A stretch of 64,000 nucleotides of DNA from Rossellomorea aquimaris TF-12 (GCF_001648555.1 NZ_LQXM01000029.1:186001-250000), one strand, 5' to 3'. Counted from the first letter of the stretch, positions 42,840 through 52,491 are shown. Translations and numbers: made by a program. Notes: generated from the letters alone by a model not told the origin.

Positions 42840-42869
42840 ATGAGGCAAAACAATCATGTTTTGCCTCAT
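42840..42869. repeat. Hairpin after yneP
   Basis: ATGAGGCAAAACA / TGTTTTGCCTCAT with a 4-base loop. No T-run on the - strand, so termination of yneP by it is uncertain. Confidence 0.45.
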
Positions 42870-42876
42870 ACGGAAA

Positions 42877-43299
42877 TTATTTTTGTTTTTTTACTTTTTC
42901 GTAAGCGATATGCCATTCTGGAAACATTCTTTTTATTGAAATAGGTCGAAAGCTATCTTTTTTTACACAAACATGTTTTGATTGCCCTATTATAGCTAAT
43001 TGGTTTTGTCCATTATAAATTTCATAAGCATATGTAATTCTTAATCCGTCGTATTCTTCTACCCAAGTCTTTACAAGGGCATTTTCACCATAGCGAACGG
43101 GTGTCTTATATTGAATGTTTAAGTCTATTACAGGAGACAGTATGCCTCCTTTTTCAATTTGAGCATAGACAAATCCCAGATCCTCAATTAGCTTAGTTCG
43201 TCCTAATTCCATCCATACAAGATAATTGGCGTGATAGACAACGCCCATTTGATCAGTTTCTGCATATCTAACTTGAATTGTTGTTTCTGCTACATGCAC
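42877..43299 (-). CDS. yneP: Acyl-CoA thioesterase YneP
   Basis: A 140-residue hotdog-fold thioesterase. GTG 43299 has GAGGAGAGG 8 bases upstream, so the longer frame to 43386 is not used. QVRYAETDQMGVVYHANYLVWMELGR (segments) contains the conserved catalytic Asp/Tyr of 4-hydroxybenzoyl-CoA/YbgC-type enzymes. It hydrolyses an acyl-CoA in the cytoplasm; acyl chain unknown. Confidence 0.85.
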   Translation of the reverse strand: MHVAETTIQVRYAETDQMGVVYHANYLVWMELGRTKLIEDLGFVYAQIEKGGILSPVIDLNIQYKTPVRYGENALVKTWVEEYDGLRITYAYEIYNGQNQLAIIGQSKHVCVKKDSFRPISIKRMFPEWHIAYEKVKKQK

Positions 43300-43539
43300 G
43301 TCGTTTACCTCTCCTCTTTTTAAGCTCTTCTTTTTTTGATTTATTAATGGTAAATAATCTCTTTCCCAATCCCTCAGACAAACCATCCTGCCTCTAACTT
43401 CTCAAAGCGGGAACTGTTCAGCTGATTTCATATAAAAACAGGGACAGATTTAATTTCCTTTTTCAACTAAGAGCATGTTATTATGTAATTTTATCATAAA
43501 TGAAAGAGGCATTGAACTTATTAAATGTAGAAGGAAATA

Positions 43540-43570
43540 AACCCAAACATGATACTTTCATGTTTGGGTT
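43540..43570 (-). terminator. Terminator of sspN-tlp
   Basis: AACCCAAACATGA / TCATGTTTGGGTT with a 5-base loop; - strand continues TTATTTCC. Confidence 0.65.
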
Positions 43571-43584
43571 CGTTGGAAAGATCG

Positions 43585-43815
43585 TTATTCTTGATTGTTT
43601 TGCTTGGCTTCATCTTTAATTTCACTACGGAAAGCTTGAAGACTTTCACGACGGCGCTCATTTTTTGCTTTAATCGATTGAAGCTGCTCTTCGCTATCCG
43701 TAAACGCCATAGACTCTTCAGCTTTTTCCATATTCTCAATCGTATGATGCACCATCCCCTGAAGCTTCTCCACATTATCGCTACGATCATCCGGATTCGG
43801 TTTATCCCAGGCCAT
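43585..43815 (-). CDS. tlp: Small acid-soluble spore protein Tlp
   Basis: A 76-residue hydrophilic protein: KPNPDDRSDNVEKLQGMVHHTIENM (segments), then Glu/Arg-rich helices and RRESLQAFRSEIKDEA. This is the thioredoxin-like Tlp protein of the spore core. AGGAGG precedes ATG. Downstream of sspN as in B. subtilis, where the pair is transcribed in the forespore. Confidence 0.9.
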   Translation of the reverse strand: MAWDKPNPDDRSDNVEKLQGMVHHTIENMEKAEESMAFTDSEEQLQSIKAKNERRRESLQAFRSEIKDEAKQNNQE

Positions 43816-43899
43816 CCTACATTCCTCCTAATAATAAATGAGGGACGGACCTCTCTAATAAGACCATCCCTATATTATTTTTCATCTGATTGAAAACCT

Positions 43900-44043
43900 T
43901 TATTCACCCTTCGTTTGGATCACTTGGGCATGTTTGCCTGATTTGTCTTGCATTTGCTTTCCTTTGTTACCACCTGCTGCTCGTGATTGTGTGCCAATAT
44001 GATTCGGTGCAAAATGATTCGGACTTCCTTTTGAATTACTCAT
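43900..44043 (-). CDS. sspN: Small acid-soluble spore protein SspN
   Basis: A 47-residue protein: [21 protein letters not shown] and a terminal [10 protein letters not shown], matching SspN. GGGGGGAAG lies upstream of ATG 44043. First gene of the sspN-tlp pair, 84 bp upstream of tlp. Confidence 0.85.
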   Translation of the reverse strand: MSNSKGSPNHFAPNHIGTQSRAAGGNKGKQMQDKSGKHAQVIQTKGE

Positions 44044-44147
44044 AAACTTCCCCCCTTACTATTATCATTACCAACTTAAAGAGGAAATGCAGGTGAAATA
44101 ATTGGCAAGTACATTTTTTTTTCAAAAAAAATAAGCCTCGTAATTAT

Positions 44148-44294
44148 TTACTCGGCTTTGCCCATAGGACGTTTAATTTCAAGTCTTGCATCAATTCTCT
44201 CTTCAATGGCATCAATGGCGTCTTGATCTAAAAGTAATTGTTTTTTATTTTCTTTCACTAGATCTGCAAACGATTTTTTTCTTGGTCTACGCAC
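44148..44294 (-). CDS. FbpB-family small basic protein
   Basis: A 48-residue protein from GTG 44294 (AGGAAGG upstream): RRPRKKSFADLVKENKKQLL, then an acidic helix DAIDAIEERID. This is the FbpB layout; in B. subtilis the Fur-controlled FbpB helps the FsrA small RNA spare iron. No clear Fur box noted. Located between sspN and yneN, near the iron-using citB. Confidence 0.8.
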   Translation of the reverse strand: MRRPRKKSFADLVKENKKQLLLDQDAIDAIEERIDARLEIKRPMGKAE

Positions 44295-44396
44295 GTTGTA
44301 TCGCCTTCCTTCCTATATCAGTTTGTATAAATAGTATATCCAACTTTCAGATAGTTTAAACAAAGTGAAAATAGAGAGTATTCAAAGGAGCGTCCC

Positions 44397-44987
44397 TCAC
44401 TCAAGTAAAGGGGTAAAGGATTTGAGAGCACCGATTTGTTTGTGGGTGATGATGCCTTTTTCGTTGATGATGAAGGTAGTGGGTACAGACAAGATATCGT
44501 AGGCCTTGTTTATTTTGTCGTCTTTGTCTAATAGAATGGGGAATGTTAGGCTCAGGGATTCTGTGTATTGCTTTACATTGTATTGTGGGTCAATATTAAT
44601 GGCTAAAATCTCAACGGTATCCTTGTGTTTTTTATAAAGCTCCTCCAAAATAGGCATCTCTTCTCGACAAGGTGGACACCACGTTGCCCAAAAATTAAGA
44701 ATGACTTTTTTACCTTTCAATGATGAAAGCGTGATCTCATTACCGGACAGGGTCTCTAGTTTAAAATCAATCGCTTGATCTCCTACATTTGGTCCAGGGT
44801 AGTGGTCTACCGGTGTAGATTCAGAAACCTCCCCCTCCTCTATATCAATTAGTTGATTATAGGATTGACTTTGATTGGAATTTTGGAGAAATGTCTCCTC
44901 AGAATATAATGTGGAATCAGACTTATTTTCAACGTAGATTGTGAATAGTAATGAACTGACAAGCACTATACCAAAGAAAGTTTTCAA
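44397..44987 (-). CDS. yneN: Thiol-disulfide oxidoreductase YneN (ResA/TlpA-like)
   Basis: A 196-residue membrane-anchored thioredoxin-fold protein. TTG 44987 has GAGGAGGGA about 8 bases upstream, so the longer frame to 45035 is unlikely. One N-terminal TM helix (about 3-20), an acidic linker, then the fold with WCPPC (about 110) and the cis-Pro VPTTF. It acts outside the membrane, probably as a reductant of protein disulfides. Upstream of citB as in B. subtilis. Confidence 0.85.
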   Translation of the reverse strand: MKTFFGIVLVSSLLFTIYVENKSDSTLYSEETFLQNSNQSQSYNQLIDIEEGEVSESTPVDHYPGPNVGDQAIDFKLETLSGNEITLSSLKGKKVILNFWATWCPPCREEMPILEELYKKHKDTVEILAINIDPQYNVKQYTESLSLTFPILLDKDDKINKAYDILSVPTTFIINEKGIITHKQIGALKSFTPLLE

Positions 44988-45106
44988 ATGAGAGTCCCTC
45001 CTCTCTCTTAATAAGAGATGTTTTTCTATCATCATATGTTAGCTTGTCTACTTTTAGTCATTTTTTCACGATAGAAAAAACAGTGAGGGTGAAAAAAATC
45101 AGAAAG

Positions 45107-45136
45107 AAAAACCCTGGGATGAATCCCAGGGTTTTT
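45107..45136. terminator. Terminator of citB
   Basis: AAAAACCCTGGGAT / ATCCCAGGGTTTTT with a 2-base loop. Confidence 0.8.
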
Positions 45137-45143
45137 CATATCA

Positions 45144-47855
45144 TTATGCTTTTAATTTGTCACGAAGTACCATTTGAAGGATTCCACCATGACGGTAGTA
45201 ATCTACTTCTACATCAGAATCAAAGCGAGCAAGCACTTCAAATTCAGTTGTTGTTCCATCTTCAGCAACTGCTGTTACAGTTAAGATGTCACGTGGCTTC
45301 ACATCGTTTGTTACATTAACAGAAATCGTTTCTTTACCAGTTAAGCCAAGAGATTCCGCACTATCACCTTTTTTGAACTGAAGTGGAAGTACACCCATCA
45401 TCACAAGGTTTGAACGGTGAATACGCTCATAGCTTTCAGCAATAACTGTTTTAATTCCAAGTAAATTTGTACCTTTTGCTGCCCAGTCACGAGAAGATCC
45501 CATACCGTAATCTTTACCTGCTAAGACAACTAATCCAGTACCATTTTCTTGATACTTCATGCAAGCATCATACATTGGCATAATTTCATTCTCTGGCCAG
45601 TAAGTCGTGAATCCTCCCTCTGTACCAGGCGCGATTTGGTTACGGATACGAATATTGGCAAACGTACCGCGCATCATTACTTCATGGTTACCACGACGTG
45701 AACCATAAGAGTTGAAATCACGTGGTTCTACATTGTTAGCACGTAGATATTTTCCAGCTGGTGTATCTTTACCAATGGCACCTGCAGGTGAAATGTGGTC
45801 AGTCGTTACTGAGTCACCAAATTTACCTACAACACGAAGTCCATTTAATCCTTGAATATCTTCCGGAGTAGTTGCTAATCCAGTGAAGAAAGAAGGGTTT
45901 TGGATGTATGTTGATTTGTCATCAAAGCTATAAAGTGGCTCGTTACTAGTTTTGATTTCGTTCCAACGCTCATTTTCTGAGAACACATGCTCATATTCTC
46001 TACGGAATAATTCTGGAGTTACTGTTGATTTCACAGCATCTTTGACTTCATCTTGTGAAGGCCAGATGTCTCTAAAGAATACATCATTTCCATCTTTATC
46101 TTTACCTAGAGAATCTTTTTGAAGATCAATGTCTACTGTTCCAGCTAATGCATAAGCAACAACCAGTGGTGGTGAAGCAAGATAGTTAGCTTTCACAAGC
46201 GGATGAATACGGCCTTCGAAGTTACGGTTTCCTGATAGCACAGAAGTTAATAATAAATCGGCATCTGATACTGCCTTCTCAATCTCCGGACGTAATGGGC
46301 CAGAGTTACCGATACACGTCGTACAACCATACCCTACAAGGTTAAATCCGATATCCTCAAGGTAAGATAGTAAGCCTGAATCTCTAAGGTAACCAGTAAC
46401 AACTTTTGATCCTGGAGCTAGAGATGTTTTTACGTAATCAGGAACGTTCATTCCAAGTTCTACTGCTTTTTTCGCTACTAAACCAGCACCTAGCATAACA
46501 TATGGATTTGATGTATTTGTACAAGATGTAATGGCAGCGATACCAATCGCCCCAGTAGGCATAACAACATCTTTACCATCTTCCGTTGTATACTTTGCTG
46601 TTTTATTAATTTCAGACGCATCTAAACCGAAGCCTTGAACGCCTTCTTTTGCTGTAATGGATTTATTGAATGACTCTTTCATGTCTGAAAGTGGAATTAA
46701 ATCCTGTGGACGTTTAGGTCCAGAAAGGTTAGGCTCCACTACAGATAGGTCAATTTCTACTACATCGGTATATGTCGGTTCTTCTTTTTCAGGTGTGAAG
46801 AACATGTCATTTTTCTTTAAGTATTCCTCAACCATTTTGATATGGTCTTCGTCACGCCCCGTTAAACGAAGGTAGTCTAAAGACTCTGAATCAACTGGGA
46901 AGAAACCACAAGTAGCACCGTATTCAGGAGCCATGTTTGCAATTGTTGCACGGTCAGCAAGTGGTAATGTTGCTACTCCAGTTCCAAAGTACTCAACAAA
47001 TTTTCCAACTACACCTTTTTGACGAAGTACTTGTGTAACTTTAAGAGCTAAGTCAGTTGCTGTTGCTCCATTAGGAAGCTCACCTGTTAGTTTTACTCCA
47101 ATAACTTCTGGGATTGGGAAGTATGATGGTTGACCAAGCATTCCTGCTTCTGCTTCAATTCCACCTACACCCCAGCCTAACACGCCGATACCGTTAATCA
47201 TTGTAGTATGAGAATCTGTACCAACTAGTGTATCTGGATATGTTTCAAAATCACCATCTGTTGTTTCAACAGCGTGAACGACATTCGCTAAATACTCTAA
47301 GTTAACTTGGTGTACAATACCTGTTGCTGGTGGTACAGCACGATAGTTTTCAAATGCTTTTTGTGCCCAGCTTAGGAATTGATAACGCTCAGCATTGCGT
47401 TCAAACTCGAGATCCATATTTGCCTGTAAAGCACCAGCTGTACCGTATTTATCTACTTGTACAGAGTGGTCAATAACAAGGTCAACTGGAATTTCAGGAT
47501 TGATTTTTTGTGGGTCTCCACCAATGTCAGCCATTGCTTTACGAAGTGATGCTAAGTCAACGACAGCTGGTACACCTGTAAAGTCCTGAAGAATTACACG
47601 AGAAGGTTTGAAAGGAACTTCTGCGTCCTTCACCTCAGTTGATCCCCAGTTAGCTAAGTTTTCAACGTGATCCTTATTGATTACACGTCCATCAAATTGT
47701 CGAAGTACAGATTCTAGTAGTACCTTCACACTGTAAGGTAAACGATTAATCTTTGTTACTCCTGCTTCTTCAAGCGCTTTTAAACGATAGTAATGATAAC
47801 GTTTTCCTTCTAGTTCAAAAGAAGATCGTGCATTAAATACATCGTTCTTTGCCAT
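45144..47855 (-). CDS. citB: Aconitate hydratase
   Basis: A 903-residue aconitase of the AcnA/IRP1 type. 4Fe-4S ligands appear in [10 protein letters not shown] (about 434) and [11 protein letters not shown] (about 500-510); [16 protein letters not shown] and [15 protein letters not shown] lie in the swivelling C-terminal domain. It interconverts citrate and isocitrate in the TCA cycle; the B. subtilis enzyme also binds RNA when apo. AGGGGG precedes ATG. CcpC-like dyads lie upstream. Confidence 0.97.
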   Translation of the reverse strand: MAKNDVFNARSSFELEGKRYHYYRLKALEEAGVTKINRLPYSVKVLLESVLRQFDGRVINKDHVENLANWGSTEVKDAEVPFKPSRVILQDFTGVPAVVDLASLRKAMADIGGDPQKINPEIPVDLVIDHSVQVDKYGTAGALQANMDLEFERNAERYQFLSWAQKAFENYRAVPPATGIVHQVNLEYLANVVHAVETTDGDFETYPDTLVGTDSHTTMINGIGVLGWGVGGIEAEAGMLGQPSYFPIPEVIGVKLTGELPNGATATDLALKVTQVLRQKGVVGKFVEYFGTGVATLPLADRATIANMAPEYGATCGFFPVDSESLDYLRLTGRDEDHIKMVEEYLKKNDMFFTPEKEEPTYTDVVEIDLSVVEPNLSGPKRPQDLIPLSDMKESFNKSITAKEGVQGFGLDASEINKTAKYTTEDGKDVVMPTGAIGIAAITSCTNTSNPYVMLGAGLVAKKAVELGMNVPDYVKTSLAPGSKVVTGYLRDSGLLSYLEDIGFNLVGYGCTTCIGNSGPLRPEIEKAVSDADLLLTSVLSGNRNFEGRIHPLVKANYLASPPLVVAYALAGTVDIDLQKDSLGKDKDGNDVFFRDIWPSQDEVKDAVKSTVTPELFRREYEHVFSENERWNEIKTSNEPLYSFDDKSTYIQNPSFFTGLATTPEDIQGLNGLRVVGKFGDSVTTDHISPAGAIGKDTPAGKYLRANNVEPRDFNSYGSRRGNHEVMMRGTFANIRIRNQIAPGTEGGFTTYWPENEIMPMYDACMKYQENGTGLVVLAGKDYGMGSSRDWAAKGTNLLGIKTVIAESYERIHRSNLVMMGVLPLQFKKGDSAESLGLTGKETISVNVTNDVKPRDILTVTAVAEDGTTTEFEVLARFDSDVEVDYYRHGGILQMVLRDKLKA

Positions 47856-47963
47856 TTCGATTCCCCCTCTAACTACATAAACACATTAAGTCGAAAAGTC
47901 TTCGTTCTAAAACTAACGAACTTTTCTCACATTTACATCTTAATACAAGCGATTACATAAGTA

Positions 47964-48003
47964 AATAACAATAAAGTTATTGTTTTTGATAAGTTTTTCT
48001 TAT
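47964..48003 (-). promoter_or_regulatory. CcpC-like operator dyads upstream of citB
   Basis: ATAA-N7-TTAT at 47989-48003 (GATAAGTTTTTCTTATC) equals the B. subtilis CcpC box I form. A second dyad, ATAA-N8-TTAT-like, spans about 47965-47980. On the - strand TTGTTA and a TATTAAGAT-like segment follow, a possible promoter. Citrate-responsive repression by CcpC is inferred. Confidence 0.6.
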
Positions 48004-48183
48004 CTAAAATAATAAACAACTTTTGTTTTTTAAGGGAACATTGATATGCCAACATTCCCCCCTATGTCAGATCGTGTCATTTTCCTGAATATATTATTGT
48101 GAAAAAACAAAAATACATGTAAGTCATTTCCTCTAATAGGAAATATGACGTGGTGGTATTCTAATCACATGGAGGTGTTTACA

Positions 48184-48333
48184 TTGGCAAAACGTAAAGC
48201 AAACCATGTGATAAATGGGATGAATGCAGCGAAAGCACAAGGAAAAGGTGTAGGTTACAATGAAGAATTTTCGAATGAACCTCTAACTGAAGCACAGCGA
48301 CAGTTTAATAAAAAGCGTAAAACCAATCAATAG
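48184..48333 (+). CDS. sspO: Small acid-soluble spore protein SspO
   Basis: A 49-residue protein from TTG 48184 (GGAGGT upstream): [23 protein letters not shown] and a [15 protein letters not shown] end, closely similar to B. subtilis SspO. Divergent from citB as in that genome. Forespore expression is expected. Confidence 0.9.
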   Translation: MAKRKANHVINGMNAAKAQGKGVGYNEEFSNEPLTEAQRQFNKKRKTNQ

Positions 48334-48341
48334 GCATGAGG

Positions 48342-48387
48342 TGACCTGGTGTCGGTTCATATTGGAACCCACAGCAGGTCATTTTTT
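48342..48387 (+). terminator. Terminator of sspO
   Basis: TGACCTG / CAGGTCA with inner GGTTC / GGAACC pairing, followed by TTTTTTTAT. Confidence 0.7.
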
Positions 48388-48464
48388 TATGTAATCACTA
48401 CAAAACTTCCTATTTAATCCCATTATTTCACTACCCTTTAATTCCTGGATTAAACCTTCATAGA

Positions 48465-48495
48465 AAAAACTCTGCAAAATAGTTGCAGAGTTTTT
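48465..48495 (-). terminator. Terminator hairpin
   Basis: AAAAACTCTGCAA / TTGCAGAGTTTTT, serving the - strand gene at 48513. Confidence 0.75.
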
Positions 48496-48512
48496 AGCCT
48501 GTTGTAAATTCT

Positions 48513-48773
48513 CTAGATGTTCCCATTTACTTCATTGACAATAGAGGTTAAATCTGATTTAAATTGTTGCAGTTGAGCTTTTTGAGTATCCGAAGCTACT
48601 TCAAGTGCATTTTCAATTTGCTGGTAGGCTTCATTCACTTCATTTTTTAAATGTGCAAGCTGTGAGCCGTAGCTACCACCATCTAATACAAGTTCATTTA
48701 CTGTATTTTGCACTTCTGTAACTCCCTGTTGTGCTGCTTGAAATGCTTGCTGTTTATTTTTATGGTAAGGCAT
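48513..48773 (-). CDS. Helical hypothetical protein
   Basis: An 86-residue, Gln/Glu-rich, probably coiled-coil protein (AAQQGVTEVQNTVNELVLDGG, then VNEAYQQIENALEVASD). AGGAGAGATG region precedes ATG. It sits between sspO and sspP, which are adjacent in B. subtilis, and on the opposite strand, so it is an insertion relative to that order. Perhaps spore-related by context only. Confidence 0.6.
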   Translation of the reverse strand: MPYHKNKQQAFQAAQQGVTEVQNTVNELVLDGGSYGSQLAHLKNEVNEAYQQIENALEVASDTQKAQLQQFKSDLTSIVNEVNGNI

Positions 48774-48890
48774 GGGGCATCATCTCTCCTAATTGTAAAA
48801 TAGCCTTTTTATTATAGCCAAAAAAGATCAATGATATACCTATGAATAATCTCCTTTGCAAGAATCCATTCTAATGATGAGGAGGGATGA

Positions 48891-49031
48891 ATGATGAATA
48901 AAAATGATAGTAAAGATATGCGAAAAAATGCGCCGAAGCAATCCGGTCAACCAGAGCCATTAAGCGGTTCTCATAAAGTAAAGAATCAAAATCACACACG
49001 CCAGAAAAATAATAAGAGTCACGATATGTAA
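48891..49031 (+). CDS. sspP: Small acid-soluble spore protein SspP
   Basis: A 46-residue protein, [21 protein letters not shown] and a final KSHDM, matching SspP. GAGGAGGGA precedes two candidate ATGs (48891, 48894). Not in one operon with sspO here. Confidence 0.85.
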   Translation: MMNKNDSKDMRKNAPKQSGQPEPLSGSHKVKNQNHTRQKNNKSHDM

Positions 49032-49034
49032 TCC

Positions 49035-49066
49035 AAGGATAGATGGTGTCTTCACCATCTATCCTT
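49035..49066. terminator. Bidirectional terminator sspP / selA
   Basis: AAGGATAGATGGTG / CACCATCTATCCTT with a 4-base loop, overlapping the selA stop codon. Confidence 0.7.
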
Positions 49067-50465
49067 TGTCAAGTTGTACAAGTCTTTCTAATACAGTTAC
49101 TTGTTCATCTTCAGAGACAGTTCTTAAATCAAGTAAAAATTGATCCTTTTGTACTCTTCCAACCACAGATGGTTTTCCTGCTCTAAGTGCCTGATGAAGT
49201 TCCTGGCAAGGTAAAAATGGGTGTTTAATCCTGATTAGATATGTATCCAAATCGACCTCAGGCATCGTACCTCCTCCGATTTGACTGCTGCCCGCAATTA
49301 TATCTAAATGGTATTTGGTATCTAAATGAGTAAATTCATTAACAAAACGTCTAGCTTGATCCAATATTTCTTCTTTAGATCGAATAATGTCTTTAATCGT
49401 TGGATTTCTCTCTGATGCTTCCCCATTAATATAGTGAAGAAGAGTCATTTCTAATGCAGCTAAGGTCATTTTATCTACTCGTAGAACACGAGAGAGCTGA
49501 TGTTGCTTTAATGTATGAATAAGTTCCTTCTTTCCAGCGATAATCCCAGCTTGGGGGCCCCCCAATAATTTATCCCCACTAAATGAAACAAGGTCTACCC
49601 CTTTTTCTATCACTTCTCGTATAACGGGCTCATTACCTATTCCTGCCTGTGAAAAATTGAATAAGGCTCCACTTCCTAAATCTTCATAATATATTACCCC
49701 TGGATGCTTCTTAACTAGAGTTACTAAGTTTTTTGAAGGAACTTCCGATGTAAATCCTTTAATAACGAAATTACTCTGGTGAACCTTCATAACCATTGAC
49801 GTTTCTTCTGTCATGGATTCACTATAGTCAGACAAATGGGTTTTATTTGTTGTTCCAACCTCTACCAGTCGAGCACCACTTTCTTCCATAATAGAAGAGA
49901 TACGAAAAGAACCTCCTATTTCAACGAGCTCTCCCCTGGAAACGATAACCTGTTTGTTTCTAGCAAAAGCAGAAAGGATCATATATACAGCGGCAGCATT
50001 ATTGTTGACGACCATTGCTGCTTCAGCTCCTGTTAATTCACAAATGAACTTCTCAGCGTGAGAATGTCTAGAACCACGGGTTCCTTTTTCCAAGTCATAC
50101 TCCAAGGTACTATACCCACCTGCAACCTTCATGACATGTTCCATGATATCTTTGCCTAATCTTGCACGTCCCAAATTAGTATGTAAAATGGTTCCACTCG
50201 CATTAATTACACTTTGTAAGGAGAATGAGTGGGTTTCATTTACTAAATCTTCAGCATCTAAAAACATTTTTTCAATGAATGCAAATGTTGACGGGTTAGG
50301 TCCCCTCCACTCCCCTTCTATTACTTGATTTCGAAAGGATGCAATGACCTTTTTTATAAGGTCCGTCCCTCTTTCAGTTGAAAGGTTATGGGTTTGAATA
50401 AATTTTTTGAATTTAGTTGATTGTTGGATTTCGTGGATAGGCGGTATTTGCCTGAGCTGGTGCAT
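49059..50465 (-). CDS. selA: L-seryl-tRNA(Sec) selenium transferase
   Basis: A 468-residue PLP enzyme converting Ser-tRNA(Sec) to selenocysteinyl-tRNA(Sec) using selenophosphate. N-terminal LRQIPPIHEI, VINASGTILHTNLGRA, TGAEAAMVVNNNAAAVYM, and the PLP Lys in LVSFSGDKLLGGPQAGII (about 295) are typical. AGGAGG-like sequence precedes ATG. It pairs with selD at 51438 and two Sec-containing reading frames nearby; selB and tRNA(Sec) are not in the window. Confidence 0.95.
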   Translation of the reverse strand: MHQLRQIPPIHEIQQSTKFKKFIQTHNLSTERGTDLIKKVIASFRNQVIEGEWRGPNPSTFAFIEKMFLDAEDLVNETHSFSLQSVINASGTILHTNLGRARLGKDIMEHVMKVAGGYSTLEYDLEKGTRGSRHSHAEKFICELTGAEAAMVVNNNAAAVYMILSAFARNKQVIVSRGELVEIGGSFRISSIMEESGARLVEVGTTNKTHLSDYSESMTEETSMVMKVHQSNFVIKGFTSEVPSKNLVTLVKKHPGVIYYEDLGSGALFNFSQAGIGNEPVIREVIEKGVDLVSFSGDKLLGGPQAGIIAGKKELIHTLKQHQLSRVLRVDKMTLAALEMTLLHYINGEASERNPTIKDIIRSKEEILDQARRFVNEFTHLDTKYHLDIIAGSSQIGGGTMPEVDLDTYLIRIKHPFLPCQELHQALRAGKPSVVGRVQKDQFLLDLRTVSEDEQVTVLERLVQLDKG

Positions 50466-50559
50466 GGTTGTCCTCCTTAATTTCTTTTTTATAGTATAAC
50501 ACCCTCACCATTTAAATTAGAAAGAATACAATGTGGAAAAGACGAAGTTGGGGGTCAGA

Positions 50560-50949
50560 ATGTTTATGGAAAAGGATCAGGGGGATTTCTATCTGGAGAA
50601 TTGGGAAGAGGACATGAAAGATTGGTTATTAGATCCTCAGACTTTTCAGCTTGATGAACAAGAATTTCGTGTCGATTTTCTTGATACAACAGAAGCCTTC
50701 ATTGTTGAAATTGAAACGGAAACGATTTGTCCAGACGAATTAATCATGATGAAAAAGGACAATACCTTAATCATTTCAATTAAAATGAAAAATGAATTAA
50801 AGGCAAGATGCCGTACCATCCATTTTCCCTTTTGTTTAACTCATCGGAGGATTACCTATACCTTTGAGCACCATACAATAGAAGTGAAAATTCAAAAAAA
50901 AGAAAGCTCATCGCCTTCATCATTAGTGATAAGAGTACAAGGATTGTAA
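50560..50949 (+). CDS. Hsp20/alpha-crystallin-like protein
   Basis: A 129-residue protein from ATG 50560, 5 bases after TTGGGGG (longer frame from GTG 50533 less likely). The N-terminal acidic part (DFYLENWEEDMKDWLLDPQTF) is followed by a beta-rich core (VDFLDTTEAFIVEIETE, LIISIKMKN, RCRTIHFPF, HHTIEVKIQKK) with the HSP20-like order. The canonical IxI tail motif is not obvious. It is divergent from selA and convergent with the SelW-like gene; CotP-like spore role is one possibility. Confidence 0.65.
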   Translation: MFMEKDQGDFYLENWEEDMKDWLLDPQTFQLDEQEFRVDFLDTTEAFIVEIETETICPDELIMMKKDNTLIISIKMKNELKARCRTIHFPFCLTHRRITYTFEHHTIEVKIQKKESSSPSSLVIRVQGL

Positions 50950-50959
50950 TATATGAAGA

Positions 50960-50991
50960 AAAAAGGCTGATTACGTATTATCAGCCTTTTT
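50960..50991. terminator. Bidirectional terminator
   Basis: AAAAAGGCTGAT / ATCAGCCTTTTT around TACGTATT, between the Hsp20-like gene and the SelW-like gene. Confidence 0.75.
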
Positions 50992-50995
50992 CTTG

Positions 50996-51238
50996 TTAGA
51001 GCTGTGCTTCAATAGAAGAAATGATATCTTCTATCTTTGGAAAAACACCCTTTTCTAGCTTTGAATAAATCTTTTTATCTCCAACGATAATTTCGAAAGC
51101 TCCTCCAGAAGATGGAACCAACTGTAGTTGTTGAAGATCAGTTCTAAAATGTGTAAATAGCTCTTCCGCGAAACTCGCGGCTTTAGGTGCATAGTTTCAT
51201 CGCATACAAAATTCAATTGTAATATGACAATTTTTCAT
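50996..51238 (-). CDS. SelW/Rdx-family selenoprotein (in-frame UGA)
   Basis: An 80-codon frame read through one TGA (51197-51199, codon 14). ATG 51238 has AAGGGAGG about 11 bases upstream. The product begins MKNCHITIEFCMR, then Sec, NYAPKA, giving CxxU exactly where SelW/SelT/SelH (Rdx) proteins have their redox motif, followed by EELFTHF, VPSSGGAFEIIVG, IYSKLEKGVFPKIEDI, the rest of the thioredoxin-like fold. Without recoding only 13 codons are translated. Neighbouring selA and selD support selenocysteine insertion. It is a probable thiol/selenol oxidoreductase. Confidence 0.85.
51166..51180 (-). promoter_or_regulatory. Candidate bacterial SECIS hairpin (SelW-like gene)
   Basis: On the - strand CCGCGA-GTT-TCGCGG forms a 6-bp stem with a G-first loop, beginning 17 bases after the UGA. 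Position and form suit SelB recognition. Confidence 0.6.
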
Positions 51239-51437
51239 GTTAGTGAGATACCTCCCTTTTCAGAAAGCGTTTTCATAATTATTTTAATATAGAGAACTTT
51301 TAAAGGCAACTTTCCTGTTTATATTATCTTTTGATGTTATCTACTTGTTTTATTCAAGGAATTTATGCTATTCCCTTTGCTCCTTTCTTAGTTTTTCTTG
51401 TACAATTAATATAATTAGACAAAAAGGGGTGATTGAT

Positions 51438-52490
51438 TTGAGTAAAGAAGACATCTTTCGTTTAACTTCACTATCTACAAAAGCTGGCTGAGGATGCAAA
51501 ATTAGTCCTAGTGACTTGACGCAGGTCTTGCGTCAGCTACCACCACAACCCTATAGTAAAGAATTATTACTTGGAAATGAATCATCTGATGACGGAGGGA
51601 TATTTCAGTTAACTGAAGATCTTGCCATGGTTCAAACGTTAGATTATTTTACCCCTATCGTTGATGACCCGTATTCATTTGGCCAAATTGCGGCAGCAAA
51701 TGCTCTAAGTGACGTTTACGCAATGGGTGGAAACCCTAAAACCGTATTAAATATAGTCGGGTACCCAATCAAGAAGCTTGGAAGTGAAACCTTAGTTCAA
51801 ATCTTGCTAGGTGCTCAGAATAAAGTGTTAGAAGCTGGAGCTGTAACAGTAGGTGGTCACTCTATCGATGATCAAGAGCCCAAGTTTGGCTTAAGTGTAA
51901 CAGGGGTTGTTCACCCTAAGAAATATTGGGCAAATAAGGGAGCAATAGCAGGGGATGTTCTTGTACTAACAAAGCCAATCGGTGTTGGTATTATGACTAC
52001 CGGTATTAAGAGACAGGTAGTCTCAATTGAACAAGAAAGAAGCGTTATTTCAGTAATGAGCTCATTAAATAAACTAGCGGCAGAAGTGCTTCATTCTTAT
52101 CAACCCCATGCAGTTACAGATGTGACCGGGTTCGGTCTTATGGGACATGCCTATGAAATGGCGAAGGGCAGCAATGTTTCCATCGATTTTTCATTTGAGT
52201 CCATTCCACTGCTACCTGGGACGATGGAACTAGCGAACCAAGGAGTGATACCGGGTGGTTCCAAGTCAAATCATGATTGGCTCAAGGATAAAGTATCGTA
52301 TGACTCTTCCCTTTCAATTCAGCAACAATTAATAGTATGTGACGCCATAACTTCTGGAGGATTGTTAATCAGTCTTTCCTCTGATGAGGCGCATAAATAT
52401 ATTGAAGAGTTGAAGAGCCATTCCATTCAAGCTCATATTATCGGTGAAGTAAAAGAGAAAAAAAGTGATTATATTTATGTTAGAAATTAA
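51438..52490 (+). CDS. selD: Selenide, water dikinase with selenocysteine
   Basis: A 350-codon frame from TTG 51438 (AAAGGGG 8 bases upstream) read through TGA at 51489-51491 (codon 18). The sequence around it is TKAG-Sec-GCKISPSDL, where E. coli SelD has GAGCGCK with catalytic Cys17. Later GGIFQL, DYFTPIVDDPYSFGQIAAANALSDVYAMGG, GGHSIDD and DVTGFGLMGHAYEMA match SelD. It makes selenophosphate from selenide and ATP. An annotation that stops at the UGA would start wrongly at 51516. Needed for selA and for its own synthesis. Confidence 0.95.
51517..51535 (+). promoter_or_regulatory. Candidate bacterial SECIS hairpin in selD
   Basis: TGACGCA / TGCGTCA, a 7-bp perfect stem with loop GGTCT, 25 bases after the UGA. 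The loop sequence equals that of the E. coli fdhF SECIS (GGUCU). Confidence 0.75.
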
Positions 52491-52491
52491 T

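Noticed and set aside
51516..52490. selD starting at ATG 51516
   Set aside because: That ACG/TTG-region start would drop the conserved Sec-GCK catalytic segment; the frame continues upstream through a recodable UGA to a TTG with a proper ribosome binding site.
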